64,000 nucleotides of DNA from JBLHZY01 sp050633265. GTDB taxonomy: Bacteria > Pseudomonadota > Alphaproteobacteria > Rhodobacterales > Rhodobacteraceae. The first letter of the stretch is position 1; the number at the start of each line of letters is the position of its first letter. The stretch lies in contig JBOEGE010000004.1 of the NCBI GenBank assembly GCA_050633265.1, forward strand, positions 500,933 to 564,932. The letters run 5' to 3'. The translations under genes and the position numbers were made by a program. Below are positions 41,511 through 50,534 of this stretch, one piece after another. The notes under the pieces were generated by a model. It had not been told where the DNA came from. It searched no databases and saw nothing but the letters and a program-made list of their open reading frames with translations.

Positions 41511-43166
41511 TCAGGCCAGCAAACGGCGCGCAATCACTTGGGCTTGGATTTCGCCTGCGCCCTCAAAGATATTGAGAATACGCGCATCGCAAAGGATGCG
41601 GCTGATCTGATATTCCAGCGCAAAGCCGTTGCCACCATGGATTTGCAGCGCATTATCCGCCGCCGCCCAAGCGACGCGCGCCCCAAGCAGCTTGGCCATG
41701 CCTGCCTCAAGATCGCAGCGCTGATCGTGATCCTTTTGCCAAGCGGAATAATAGGTCAGCTGGCGGGCAACCATGATCTCAACCGCCATCATCGCAAGCT
41801 TGTCAGAGACGCGCGGGAAGTTGATCAGCGATTTGCCGAATTGCTTGCGATCGATTGCGTATTGCATCCCAACCTCAAGCGCATTTTGGGCAACGCCAAT
41901 GGCGCGGGCGGCTGTCTGGATGCGGGCGCTCTCAAAGGTCTGCATCAGCTGTTTGAAGCCTTGGCCCTCAACCCCGCCAAGCAGGTTCTCGCCTTTGATT
42001 TTGAAGCCATCAAAGCCAAGCTCAAATTCCTTCATGCCGCGATAGCCAAGCACTTCGATTTCGCCGCCTGTCATGCCCGGTGTCGGGAAGGGATTGGCAT
42101 CATCACCGCGCTCTTTTTCCGCGAGAAACATCGAGAGGCCTTTGTAATCCGACGTCTCTGAATCGGTGCGCACGAGCATGGTCATCACATCGGCGCGGGC
42201 TGCGTGGGTGATCCATGTTTTGTTGCCGGTGACCTCGTAATCATCGCCAACTTTCACCGCGCGGGTGCGCAAAGAGCCCAGATCAGAGCCTGTGTTTGGC
42301 TCGGTGAAAACGGCTGTTGGCAGGATTTCGGCAGAGGCAATTTTGGGCAGCCAATGGGCCTTTTGTTCATCCGTTCCGCCACAAAGGATCAGCTCGGCCG
42401 CGATCTCGGAGCGCGTGCCCAAGGAGCCAACACCAATATAGCCGCGCGAGAGCTCTTCCGAGACCACACACATCGAAGCCTTAGACATGCCAAAGCCGCC
42501 GTATTCCTCAGGAATGGTCAGGCCAAACACGCCGAGCTCGCCCATTTCCTCAAGGATATCCATCGGGATGTAATCATCTTTGAGATGCCACTCATGGGCA
42601 TTTGGAACAACGCGATCATCGGCAAAGCGGCGGAACTGCGCGCGGATCATTTCGAGCTCTTCATCAAGGCCGGTGGCGCCGAAAGTGGCGTGGCCCTGAT
42701 TTTCTTGCATCAGCGCAACAAGGCGGGCGCGGGCCGCAGGGCTATTGCCGCTTTCGCTCAAAGTGGCGGCCGCGCCGCTCATCAAGGTTTGCGTGTCCGA
42801 TTGGCTGAGCCCCATGTTTTGCAGGCGGGCGATCTCGCCTTGGTTCATCGGGATGCCGCCGGCGATCTGCATCAGATATTCGCCAAATGAAATTTGCAGG
42901 ATCAGCGCTTCCATCTCGCCAAAACGGCCCTCATTTTCAAGCTTGCGCGCCCAAGCATGCATCTGGCGCAGCGCTTCAACATAAGTGGCAAGCCAAGCAT
43001 ATCCATGGGTTGCGGATTGTTCTTGCTCGATAAGGGCCGCAGATACCTTTTCGCCATCAACAACACGGGCGCGCACAGATTGGCGGGCCTTTTCGAGCAA
43101 GGATTCAACGGGGGCAATCGCCGTCTCTGTAAGGGAAAGCAGATCTGCAAGAAGCGGGCTTGTCAT
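41511..43166 (-). CDS. mcd: (2S)-methylsuccinyl-CoA dehydrogenase (acyl-CoA dehydrogenase family)
   Basis: A 551-residue flavoprotein, about 160 residues longer than ordinary acyl-CoA dehydrogenases because of a helical N-terminal extension (MTSPLLADLLSLTETAIAPV). That is the layout of methylsuccinyl-CoA dehydrogenase in the ethylmalonyl-CoA pathway, which oxidises methylsuccinyl-CoA to mesaconyl-CoA. The core has GLTIPEEYGGFGMSKASMCV, AVFTEPNTGSDLGSLRTRAV, NKTWITHAARADVM, YAIDRKQFGKSLINFPRVSD and QIHGGNGFALEYQISRILCD. ETF, encoded at 53686-55370, is a likely electron acceptor. A different long-chain substrate cannot be fully excluded without alignment. Confidence 0.88.
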   Translation of the reverse strand: MTSPLLADLLSLTETAIAPVESLLEKARQSVRARVVDGEKVSAALIEQEQSATHGYAWLATYVEALRQMHAWARKLENEGRFGEMEALILQISFGEYLMQIAGGIPMNQGEIARLQNMGLSQSDTQTLMSGAAATLSESGNSPAARARLVALMQENQGHATFGATGLDEELEMIRAQFRRFADDRVVPNAHEWHLKDDYIPMDILEEMGELGVFGLTIPEEYGGFGMSKASMCVVSEELSRGYIGVGSLGTRSEIAAELILCGGTDEQKAHWLPKIASAEILPTAVFTEPNTGSDLGSLRTRAVKVGDDYEVTGNKTWITHAARADVMTMLVRTDSETSDYKGLSMFLAEKERGDDANPFPTPGMTGGEIEVLGYRGMKEFELGFDGFKIKGENLLGGVEGQGFKQLMQTFESARIQTAARAIGVAQNALEVGMQYAIDRKQFGKSLINFPRVSDKLAMMAVEIMVARQLTYYSAWQKDHDQRCDLEAGMAKLLGARVAWAAADNALQIHGGNGFALEYQISRILCDARILNIFEGAGEIQAQVIARRLLA

Positions 43167-43359
43167 GGCGGTATCCTGTCTGTCGTCGGCGGTTTATCTG
43201 ATGGCTTTAGAGTCAGTCTGACATATTTTGTTTGCAGGTGCAGCGCAATTATAATTCGTCTTTTTCATAGCGCGCGCACGAAAAGAACCTTGCGGAATTT
43301 CGCTGCATTGTGCGCTTGGCTCGCGTAGAGATGGGGCAAATCAGCTTAGGAGCCAGCAA

Positions 43360-44142
43360 ATGGGCGCAAATGTCGCACAGATCGTCGCGCAAACAGAGCC
43401 GCATATCATCGCGCTTGTAATCATGACGGCCCTTATCGCGGGCTTTGTAAAAGGCGCGGTGGGATTCGCGCTGCCGATGATCATGATTTCAGTGATGGGC
43501 TCGTTTCTTTCGCCCGAGCTGGCCTTGGCCGCGCTGATCGTTCCAACAGTGCTTGCAAATCTCTGGCAAGCTTCACGCGGCGGTGTTTCCGGGGCGATTT
43601 TGGCGCTGCGTGAATTCTGGCTCTATATCGTTATGCTTTTGGCACTGATCGCGATTTCGGCGCGGCTGGTGATCTTGTTGCCAGATCAGATCATCTTCTT
43701 GATCCTTGGCATACCCGTTGCGCTCTTTTCAATCATGCAGCTTGCAGGCTGGCGCTTTCATATCCCGCCGTCTCGCCGCCGCTTGGCGGATCTGACGCTT
43801 GGTGCAGCTTCTGGATTTGTTGGCGGGATATCCGGTGTCTGGGGGCCGCTCACAGTGGCTTATCTTACCGCGCTCGACACGCCAAAAAAGGTACAGGTAC
43901 AAGCGATTGGTGTGATCTTTGCCTCTGGCGCGGTCATGCTCTTTTTCGCGCATATTGTATCGGGGGTTTTAACCGGGCCGCGGCTTGGGCTTTCCGTGGC
44001 GATGATCGTGCCTGTTCTTGCGGGGATGGCGCTTGGAATTATGGTTCAGGATCGCCTTGATCAGGAAAAGTTTCGCCGCGCAACGCTTGCTGTTTTGGTT
44101 TTGGCTGGGCTGAACTTGGTGCGCCGGGGATTGATGGGCTAA
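43360..44142 (+). CDS. TauE/SafE-family permease
   Basis: A 260-residue membrane protein with about eight hydrophobic helices. Two related halves each carry a glycine-rich family motif: GFVKGAVGFALPMIMISVM near residue 30 and GFVGGISGVWGPLTVAYLTA near residue 155. Family members move sulfite, sulfoacetate or other organic anions outward or inward; the substrate is not predictable. It is divergent from mcd and convergent with pckA. Confidence 0.88.
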   Translation: MGANVAQIVAQTEPHIIALVIMTALIAGFVKGAVGFALPMIMISVMGSFLSPELALAALIVPTVLANLWQASRGGVSGAILALREFWLYIVMLLALIAISARLVILLPDQIIFLILGIPVALFSIMQLAGWRFHIPPSRRRLADLTLGAASGFVGGISGVWGPLTVAYLTALDTPKKVQVQAIGVIFASGAVMLFFAHIVSGVLTGPRLGLSVAMIVPVLAGMALGIMVQDRLDQEKFRRATLAVLVLAGLNLVRRGLMG

Positions 44143-44149
44143 GCGCCTG

Positions 44150-44227
44150 ACTTTTTCTTGGCACAAATACTCAAAACCCGGCGCTCGCGGCAGGCGTTGT
44201 CTTTGAGTATTTAATCCAAGAAAAAGT
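44150..44227. repeat. Inverted pair of GAGTATTT/CCAAGAAAAAGT repeats
   Basis: The left copy (44150-44175) lies on the minus strand and the right copy (44202-44227) on the plus strand. Both read TTTGAGTATTT, three variable bases, CCAAGAAAAAGT, and they differ only in those three bases. With the 26-base spacer they could form a 26-bp stem with a three-base internal bulge. They lie between the TauE-type gene and the pckA terminator. Confidence 0.8.
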
Positions 44228-44239
44228 GGGCTATCCAAT

Positions 44240-44270
44240 AAAAAAGGCCGGGTGCAATGACCCGGCCTTA
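44240..44270 (-). terminator. pckA terminator
   Basis: On the minus strand AAGGCCGGGT and ACCCGGCCTT form a perfect ten-base-pair stem with a six-base loop, followed by a T-run. Confidence 0.85.
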
Positions 44271-44287
44271 TACAAGATTTGAATGGT

Positions 44288-45886
44288 TTAGCTGATCGCG
44301 GCGGCTTTCACATCATCGTCGATATAGGCGATGTATTGCTCGAAGTTCTCCGCAAACATGCCAACAAGCTTTTTGGCTTGGACATCATAGGCGTCTTTAT
44401 CGGCCCATGTGCGGCGCGGATCGAGCAGCACATCGGCAACACCAGGAACAGAGACAGGAACCTCAAAGCCGAAGTTCGGATCTTTGCGGTATTCCGCTTC
44501 GTTGAGCGAGCCATCAAGGGCCGCGCTGAGGAGCGAGCGGGTTGCGCGGATCGGCATGCGTGAGCCAGTGCCATAGGCGCCGCCTGTCCAGCCTGTGTTG
44601 ACCAGCCAGCAAGTTGCGCCGTGGCTCGCGATTTTTTCGCGCAGCAGGTTGCCATAGGCTTCTGGGCGGCGCGGCATGAAGGGGGCGCCAAAACAGGTTG
44701 AGAATGTCGGTTCTGGTTCGGTCACGCCGCGCTCTGTTCCGGCGACTTTCGAAGTAAAGCCGGAGAGGAAGTGATACATTGCTTGCGCTGGTGTGAGGCG
44801 CGAGATCGGGGGGAGGACGCCGAAAGCATCGCATGTGAGCATGACGATGTTTTTCGGATGCCCGCCAAGCGAGTTTTCCGAGGCGTTCGAGATATAGTGA
44901 AGCGGATAGGCGCAGCGCATATTTGCGGTGAGGCTGTCGTCTTCAAAATCCAGATCAAGCGTATCTTCGTCAAAGACCATGTTCTCGATCACGGTGCCGA
45001 ATTTCTCGGTCGTGGCGTAGATTTCCGGCTCAGCTTCTTTGCTCAGGCTGATGGTTTTTGCATAGCAGCCGCCTTCAAAGTTGAAAGTGCCGCGATCAGA
45101 CCAGCCATGCTCATCATCGCCAATCAACACGCGGCTTGGATCAGCCGAAAGTGTTGTTTTGCCGGTGCCCGAGAGGCCAAAGAAAACGGCTGTATCGACG
45201 GGATTGTTGGGTGCGTGATTGGCCGAGCAATGCATTGCCATAACGCCTTTGCCGGGCAGGATATAGTTGAGCAGGGTAAAGACGGATTTCTTGTTTTCGC
45301 CAGCGTATGCCGTGCCGCCAATCAGGATGAGCTTTTTGTCAAAGTTCAGCGCGATCACGGTTTCCGTACGGCAGCCGTGCTTTTTAGGATCGGCGAGGAA
45401 AGTCGGGCAGTTGATGATGGTGAAATCGGCGACAAAATTATCAAGCTCGGCGCGCTCTGGGCGGCGCAGCATGGTGCGGATGAAAAGGCCGTGCCAGGCA
45501 AGCTCGGTTACAATGCGCACATCGAGGCGATGTTCGGGATCGGCGCCGCCAAAGAGATCTTGAACGAAGTAATCGCCGCCCTTCATATGTTCGAGCATAT
45601 CCGCGTGCAGCGCGTCAAAGGCCGCAGGTTCCATCGGCGTGTTGTTTTCCCACCAGATGTGATCTTCAACAGCCGGGGTGCGCACCACGAATTTATCGTT
45701 GGGGGAGCGGCCTGTGTGCTTGCCTGTTGTGCAAAGGAAAGAGCCACCTTTGCCAAGCTTGCCCTCGGAGCGTTTGAGCGCCTCTTCAACAAGCTGCGGT
45801 TCCAGCAGGTTGTAATATACATTGCCGAGGCCGGTGATGCCTTGATCTTCAAGTCGATGGGCCGGGTTAACACGTCCGGTTGTCAT
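44288..45886 (-). CDS. pckA: Phosphoenolpyruvate carboxykinase (ATP)
   Basis: A 532-residue gluconeogenic enzyme that converts oxaloacetate and ATP to PEP. The kinase-1a P-loop is FFGLSGTGKTTLSADP, with PEP-carboxykinase signatures GRSPNDKFVVRTP, FEGGCYAKTISLS and FTSKVAGTERGVTEPEPTFS. I chose the ATG at 45886, preceded by GGGAGATAGCAGG; an upstream in-frame ATG at 45934 adds a non-conserved leader. It is divergent from chvI; ChvG/ChvI influence central carbon metabolism in rhizobia and relatives, so a regulatory link is plausible. Confidence 0.97.
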   Translation of the reverse strand: MTTGRVNPAHRLEDQGITGLGNVYYNLLEPQLVEEALKRSEGKLGKGGSFLCTTGKHTGRSPNDKFVVRTPAVEDHIWWENNTPMEPAAFDALHADMLEHMKGGDYFVQDLFGGADPEHRLDVRIVTELAWHGLFIRTMLRRPERAELDNFVADFTIINCPTFLADPKKHGCRTETVIALNFDKKLILIGGTAYAGENKKSVFTLLNYILPGKGVMAMHCSANHAPNNPVDTAVFFGLSGTGKTTLSADPSRVLIGDDEHGWSDRGTFNFEGGCYAKTISLSKEAEPEIYATTEKFGTVIENMVFDEDTLDLDFEDDSLTANMRCAYPLHYISNASENSLGGHPKNIVMLTCDAFGVLPPISRLTPAQAMYHFLSGFTSKVAGTERGVTEPEPTFSTCFGAPFMPRRPEAYGNLLREKIASHGATCWLVNTGWTGGAYGTGSRMPIRATRSLLSAALDGSLNEAEYRKDPNFGFEVPVSVPGVADVLLDPRRTWADKDAYDVQAKKLVGMFAENFEQYIAYIDDDVKAAAIS

Positions 45887-46024
45887 CCTGCTATCTCCCT
45901 TCGCCGGCGGCGCGGCGACTTCGTAGTGTTTCATTCATGCGCAAGATGTTGCGCTTCAGCTGGGCCAGAGCCCTAATCAGCCCTATAGCATGGCAGTTTC
46001 GAATGGGAACAGGTGGATGCGTCT

Positions 46025-46064
46025 CGTTAGCGCAACCATTCGCGCGTTAGCGCAATCAGTCGCG
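46025..46064. promoter_or_regulatory. Two tandem 20-base direct repeats between pckA and chvI
   Basis: CGTTAGCGCAACCATTCGCG is followed directly by CGTTAGCGCAATCAGTCGCG, so the repeat period is 20 bases, close to two helical turns. It is in the 354-base divergent region (45887-46240), about 140 bases upstream of pckA. No gene is visible in this region. A regulator-binding array is likely, but the regulator is unknown. Confidence 0.6.
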
Positions 46065-46240
46065 GCAATCCGCCAGCATTTCCCGAAAGGTGAGACATAT
46101 TAGCCATTGGTTACAGTTTTTCGTGTCAGATCATGGACAGATATTAGAGTGATTCGCACTTAGCAGTTGATTCTGCACAACTTGATCGTGAATATGGCTA
46201 AAAAACGACAGGCAAACAGAGCAGTACAAGGAATTCTCCC

Positions 46241-46942
46241 ATGTCGAGGATCGCGTTAGTTGACGATGACAGGAATATCCTGACATCGGTTTCGATGACT
46301 CTTGAGGCCGAAGGCTTTGAGGTGGAAACATATAATGATGGCCAATCCGCGCTGGACGCTTTCAATAAAGCGCTGCCAGATATGGCTGTGTTTGATATTA
46401 AGATGCCCCGGATGGATGGCATGGATCTGTTGCAACGCGTGCGCCAGAAAACCAACATGCCGGTGATCTTTCTCACTTCAAAAGATGATGAGATTGATGA
46501 AGTTTTGGGCCTGCGTATGGGCGCCGATGATTACGTAAAAAAGCCGTTTTCTCAAAGGCTTCTGGTGGAACGGATCCGCGCGCTTTTGCGTCGTCAAGAA
46601 GTGATTGAGACCGGCGAAGTCGCCACGGACGAAGAAAACAAGGTGATGGAGCGCGGTGAGCTTTCGATGGATCCGCTGCGCCATGCGGTTAAGTGGAAGG
46701 GGAACGATGTTTCTCTGACGGTCACGGAATTCTTGCTGCTTCAGGCGCTCGCGCAGCGCCCCGGCTTTGTTAAAAGTCGCGATCAATTGATGGATGTGGC
46801 TTACGACGACCAAGTTTATGTGGATGATCGCACGATCGACAGCCACATCAAGCGCCTGCGCAAAAAGATGCGGACTGCTGACAACGAGTTTTCCGCTATC
46901 GAAACGCTGTATGGTATCGGCTATAGGTATAACGAAGAGTAA
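46241..46942 (+). CDS. chvI: Response regulator ChvI
   Basis: A 233-residue OmpR-class regulator. The receiver domain (residues 1-120) has the acidic pair in IALVDDDRNI and the phospho-acceptor Asp52 in FDIKMPRMDG, with Lys in DDYVKKPFS. The winged-helix DNA-binding domain (about residues 135-230) has LTVTEFLLLQALAQRPGFVK and DDRTIDSHIKRLRKKMR. It is the partner of ChvG downstream; their genes overlap by one base. Confidence 0.95.
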   Translation: MSRIALVDDDRNILTSVSMTLEAEGFEVETYNDGQSALDAFNKALPDMAVFDIKMPRMDGMDLLQRVRQKTNMPVIFLTSKDDEIDEVLGLRMGADDYVKKPFSQRLLVERIRALLRRQEVIETGEVATDEENKVMERGELSMDPLRHAVKWKGNDVSLTVTEFLLLQALAQRPGFVKSRDQLMDVAYDDQVYVDDRTIDSHIKRLRKKMRTADNEFSAIETLYGIGYRYNEE

Positions 46943-48678
46943 TGACACTCGCGTCGAGGATAGACGTGCGCGATAAGACCGCAGCACATAATGCGGATGT
47001 TGTTCTGGGCGACGATTGGGTCGCCCCGGACGCTGCCGCCGATACTGAAATTCGCGCCCATCGGGAAAAACGCGGATTGATTTCGATCAACCGTTCGCCA
47101 TTGGCGCGCAAGATCATTACCTTCAATCTTCTGGCGATCATTTTGATGGTTGCAGGTGTGCTTTACCTAAATCCATTTCGCGATAGCCTTGTGTTTCAGC
47201 GGCAAAATGGGCTGGTCTCCGAAGCGCAGCTGATTTCGAAAGCCTTTGAGGTGCAATTGCCCAAAGACGGCGCCTTTGATCTGGCGGCGGGTGAGGGCAT
47301 TGATGTTCAGGCCACATTGGAGCGTTTGGCGCTTTCGGATGGGGTTGAAGTCTTTGTTTATGATGCAAATCAAGCACTTGTCGGTTCGACCATTGGGATC
47401 GACCGGCCCGCCTCTACCCCCATCGTTGGGCTTGAGCGCAATCGCCGCGCAACATTGATCACGGATTTTCTCAATTCTCTTTGGGATGGGGCAGCGGGCC
47501 TTATCAAACGCGGCGACAGTCACAAAACCGATGAAACACATGACAATGAGGCGCATACGAGCCTGCTTGTGCCGCAAACATTGGCGGGATCAACACATGT
47601 TCATTCTGGGCATGACGGCGTTGGAAATGCAGTGTTTTCAGTGGCCACACCGCTTGAACAAGGCGGTATGATCATTGGGGTTGTCGCGCTTACTTCTGCT
47701 GCGGGCGAGATTGATGAATTGGTCCGCTCCGAGCGCGAGCAGGTCTTGCAGATGTTTGTTATCGCGATTTTGGTCTCTATCGGCCTGAGCCTCGTTTTGG
47801 CCTCGACCATTGCCAATCCGCTCTCTGATTTGGCCGATGCCGCTGAAATTGGCCGCGATAAGAATTCGCGCAAAGTTAATCCCGGCCGGGTTCGCATTCC
47901 TGATCTGTCTGGGCGGCCGGATGAGATTGGCCGCCTTTCCGGCGCGCTGCGCGGCATGGTGAGCGCGCTTTATAACCGCATTGATGCCAACGAACAGTTT
48001 GCAGCGGATGTTGCTCATGAAATCAAAAATCCGCTCGCCTCATTGCGTTCGGCTGTGGGCTCTTTGCGGATGGTGAAAAAGGATGAGCATCGGGAAAAAT
48101 TGCTCGATGTGATTGATCATGATGTGCGCCGGCTGGATCGCCTCGTCTCTGATATTTCCAATGCCTCGCGCCTTGATAGCGAGCTGGTGAAAGAGGAAGA
48201 GGAAGAGTTCAACCTGCTGCATATGTTGAGCAATTTGATCGAATATCTTGGGCAGGATGCTTCGGAAAAAGGTGTTGAGTTCATCGCCGACCTGCCCGAA
48301 AAACCTATCTTTATTCAAGGGCTTGAGGCGCGTTTGGCGCAGGTCTTTGTGAACCTGATCACCAATGCGGTTTCCTTCTGCGAAGATGGCGATGCGATCC
48401 GCATTTGGGTCCGCAAACGCGAAAACCGCGTGCTTGTGGTTGTTGAAGATACAGGCCCGGGCATCCCGGAGCAGGCGCTCTCAAAAGTCTTCAATCGGTT
48501 TTATTCTGAGCGTCCGGTCGGGCAGTTTGGCAATAACTCGGGCCTCGGATTGGCGATCTCAAAACAGATTGTTGAGGCGCATGGCGGGGTGATCTGGGCT
48601 GAGAATATCCGCCCAACAGATGCTGATATTACCTCCGATCCGCTGGGTGCGCGTTTTGTGGTTGGTTTGCCGGTTTGA
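46942..48678 (+). CDS. chvG: Sensor histidine kinase ChvG
   Basis: A 578-residue membrane kinase. A cytoplasmic N-terminus precedes TM1 (about residues 58-76), a periplasmic sensor of about 180 residues, TM2 (about residues 262-284) and a HAMP linker. The phospho-acceptor His359 lies in ADVAHEIKNPLASLRSAV; the ATPase has NAVSFCEDGDAIR, DTGPGIPEQ and NSGLGLAISKQIVEAHGG. It pairs with ChvI and is followed by hprK with a four-base overlap, as in many alphaproteobacteria. Confidence 0.95.
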   Translation: MTLASRIDVRDKTAAHNADVVLGDDWVAPDAAADTEIRAHREKRGLISINRSPLARKIITFNLLAIILMVAGVLYLNPFRDSLVFQRQNGLVSEAQLISKAFEVQLPKDGAFDLAAGEGIDVQATLERLALSDGVEVFVYDANQALVGSTIGIDRPASTPIVGLERNRRATLITDFLNSLWDGAAGLIKRGDSHKTDETHDNEAHTSLLVPQTLAGSTHVHSGHDGVGNAVFSVATPLEQGGMIIGVVALTSAAGEIDELVRSEREQVLQMFVIAILVSIGLSLVLASTIANPLSDLADAAEIGRDKNSRKVNPGRVRIPDLSGRPDEIGRLSGALRGMVSALYNRIDANEQFAADVAHEIKNPLASLRSAVGSLRMVKKDEHREKLLDVIDHDVRRLDRLVSDISNASRLDSELVKEEEEEFNLLHMLSNLIEYLGQDASEKGVEFIADLPEKPIFIQGLEARLAQVFVNLITNAVSFCEDGDAIRIWVRKRENRVLVVVEDTGPGIPEQALSKVFNRFYSERPVGQFGNNSGLGLAISKQIVEAHGGVIWAENIRPTDADITSDPLGARFVVGLPV

Positions 48679-49169
48679 GCCTGTCACCAGATGATGACGA
48701 TCAAAAGGGGCCACTGCGAAAAAGCGGTGGCCCCGGTTCGTTTGAAGGGCAAGAACGGATTGTGCATGGGTCTTGCGTGGCGCTGGGCGCTGCGGGTTGT
48801 TTGATCCTTGGGCCATCGGGCGCAGGAAAATCATCGCTGGCCTTGCAGATGATGGCGCTTGGTGCGACGCTTGTTGCAGATGATCGCACGGTTTTGCGCG
48901 GGTTTGCTGAAGGCGGCGTGATCGCATCTTGCCCTGCGCCCATTCGCCGCCAGATCGAGGCGCGCGGCATTGGTATTTTGGCGGCGGAAACGCAGGCGCA
49001 AGTGCCGCTTGTGCTTGTTGTTGATCTCGCCCAGCAAGAGAAAGATCGCTTGCCCCCACAGCGGGTTCATTCGATCCTTGGTAATGATTTTGCGTTAGTA
49101 TGGGGGCAAGACAGCCCAGTTTTTGCAGCAGCCCTGATGCAATATCTAAAAGGCGGACGGAGGGCCTGA
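48675..49169 (+). CDS. hprK: Short HPr kinase/phosphorylase-like protein
   Basis: A 164-residue protein corresponding to the C-terminal catalytic domain of HprK; the N-terminal domain found in Gram-positive enzymes is absent, as is usual in alphaproteobacteria. The P-loop is LILGPSGAGKSSLALQMM, then VADDRTVL and the RQIEARGIGIL region. The TTG at 48675 overlaps the chvG stop; it has a 30-residue leader before the domain, so an internal start is possible. The expected target is Ser49 of HPr. Confidence 0.9.
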   Translation: MSLSPDDDDQKGPLRKSGGPGSFEGQERIVHGSCVALGAAGCLILGPSGAGKSSLALQMMALGATLVADDRTVLRGFAEGGVIASCPAPIRRQIEARGIGILAAETQAQVPLVLVVDLAQQEKDRLPPQRVHSILGNDFALVWGQDSPVFAAALMQYLKGGRRA

Positions 49170-50107
49170 TGGCCGAGTCAAATGATCCCATCGCGCAGTC
49201 AAAACTGCGCCAAATGCGCCGCTTGGTGATTGTCACCGGGCCGTCGGGCGCCGGGCGGTCTACCACGGTGAATGCGCTTGAGGATCTGGGCTTTGAGGTG
49301 ATTGATAACCTGCCGCTTTCGCTCTTGCCGCGTTTGCTTGATGGGCCGCCGATTGATCGGCCTTTGGCGCTTGGCATTGATACGCGCAACCGGGATTTTT
49401 CGGTCAATGCGCTGATTGAGCTGGTCGAGCGGCTTGAGGCGGATTTTGGCATTGTCCCGGAGCTGCTCTATCTGGATTGCGCCGCAGATGTTCTTATCCG
49501 GCGGTATTCTGAGACGCGGCGACGCCATCCAATGGCGCCAGCGGAAACCGCATCGCAGGGGGTTGAGCTTGAAGCGGATCTGCTTGGCCCGATCCGCGCC
49601 CGGGCGGATATTTTGATAGATACTTCCGATCTGACACCGCATGATCTGCGCGGCGAGATTGAGCGCTGGTTTGGCGCAGGAACGGGGCATGAATCCGGGC
49701 TTGGCTTGGCCGTTTCGGTGCAGAGTTTTTCCTACAAACGCGGCATGCCGCGCGGGATTGATATGGTGTTTGATTGCCGATTCCTGCGCAATCCCTATTG
49801 GAACGCCGAATTGCGCGCGTTCAACGGGCAAGACGCCCCTGTCGCCGATCACATTTTCGCAGACCCGCGCTTTGACGGCTTCTTTTCCAAAGTGCAGGAC
49901 TTATGTGAATTTTTGCTGCCAGCATACCGAGATGAGGGCAAAGCGCATCTTGCGATTGGGTTTGGCTGTACCGGCGGGCAACACAGATCTGTTGCCGTTG
50001 CGGAAAAATTAGGCAAAGCCCTTGCGAAGGAGGATTGGCAGGTGTCTATAAGACATAGGGAATTGGAACGGCGCGGCCTTCATCGGCCGCTCTCAAAATC
50101 GGGGTAG
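49169..50107 (+). CDS. rapZ: RNase adapter RapZ-family nucleotide-binding protein
   Basis: A 312-residue protein with an N-terminal P-loop domain (VTGPSGAGRSTTVNALEDLG, DNLPLSLLPRLLD, LYLDCAADVLIRRYSETRRR) and a C-terminal domain with SFSYKRGMPRGIDMVFDCR, NPYWNAELR and GCTGGQHRSVAVAEKL. In E. coli RapZ senses glucosamine-6-phosphate and guides RNase E; the role in alphaproteobacteria is less clear. I chose the ATG at 49169, one base inside the hprK stop. Confidence 0.95.
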   Translation: MAESNDPIAQSKLRQMRRLVIVTGPSGAGRSTTVNALEDLGFEVIDNLPLSLLPRLLDGPPIDRPLALGIDTRNRDFSVNALIELVERLEADFGIVPELLYLDCAADVLIRRYSETRRRHPMAPAETASQGVELEADLLGPIRARADILIDTSDLTPHDLRGEIERWFGAGTGHESGLGLAVSVQSFSYKRGMPRGIDMVFDCRFLRNPYWNAELRAFNGQDAPVADHIFADPRFDGFFSKVQDLCEFLLPAYRDEGKAHLAIGFGCTGGQHRSVAVAEKLGKALAKEDWQVSIRHRELERRGLHRPLSKSG

Positions 50108-50111
50108 TCGC

Positions 50112-50504
50112 GTGCTCGGTATAGTCATCGTCGCGCATGGAGGTTTGGCCAAGGAATACTTGGCAGCTGTCGAACATGTTGTCGGCAAACAAACTGGGAT
50201 TCGTGCCATTTCAATCGACGCAGATCATGATCGCGCCGCAAAACAGGCCGAAATCTGCGCCGCCGCGGATGCTATGGACAGCGGCGATGGCATTGTGATC
50301 GTTACGGATATGTTTGGTGGATCGCCCTCAAATCTTAGCCTGATGGCCTGTCATTGCGCAGATCGTAAAATCATCTACGGCGCGAACCTGCCGATGTTGA
50401 TCAAGCTTGCCAAATCGCGCCATCTTTCTGTGCCGGATGCGGTAAACAGCGCCCTTGCGGCGGGGCGCAAATACATTGATAGCTTTGATGCAACCCATTC
50501 ATAA
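50112..50504 (+). CDS. PTS system EIIA component, mannose (fructose) type
   Basis: A 130-residue EIIA-Man domain protein with the phosphorylated His9 in GIVIVAHGGLAKEYLAA and the family segment IVTDMFGGSPSNLSLMA. The start is GTG at 50112, with GGGG a few bases upstream. There is no EIIB or EIIC gene nearby, so it is probably regulatory rather than part of a sugar transporter. Confidence 0.93.
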   Translation: MLGIVIVAHGGLAKEYLAAVEHVVGKQTGIRAISIDADHDRAAKQAEICAAADAMDSGDGIVIVTDMFGGSPSNLSLMACHCADRKIIYGANLPMLIKLAKSRHLSVPDAVNSALAAGRKYIDSFDATHS

Positions 50505-50534
50505 CATGCCATTTTCCTAATTAGAGTTGTTCCG

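Noticed and set aside
44771..45976. Plus-strand ORF of 401 codons antisense to pckA
   Set aside because: It lies over the conserved PckA coding sequence, has no recognisable family and no ribosome site; PckA motifs on the other strand are unambiguous.
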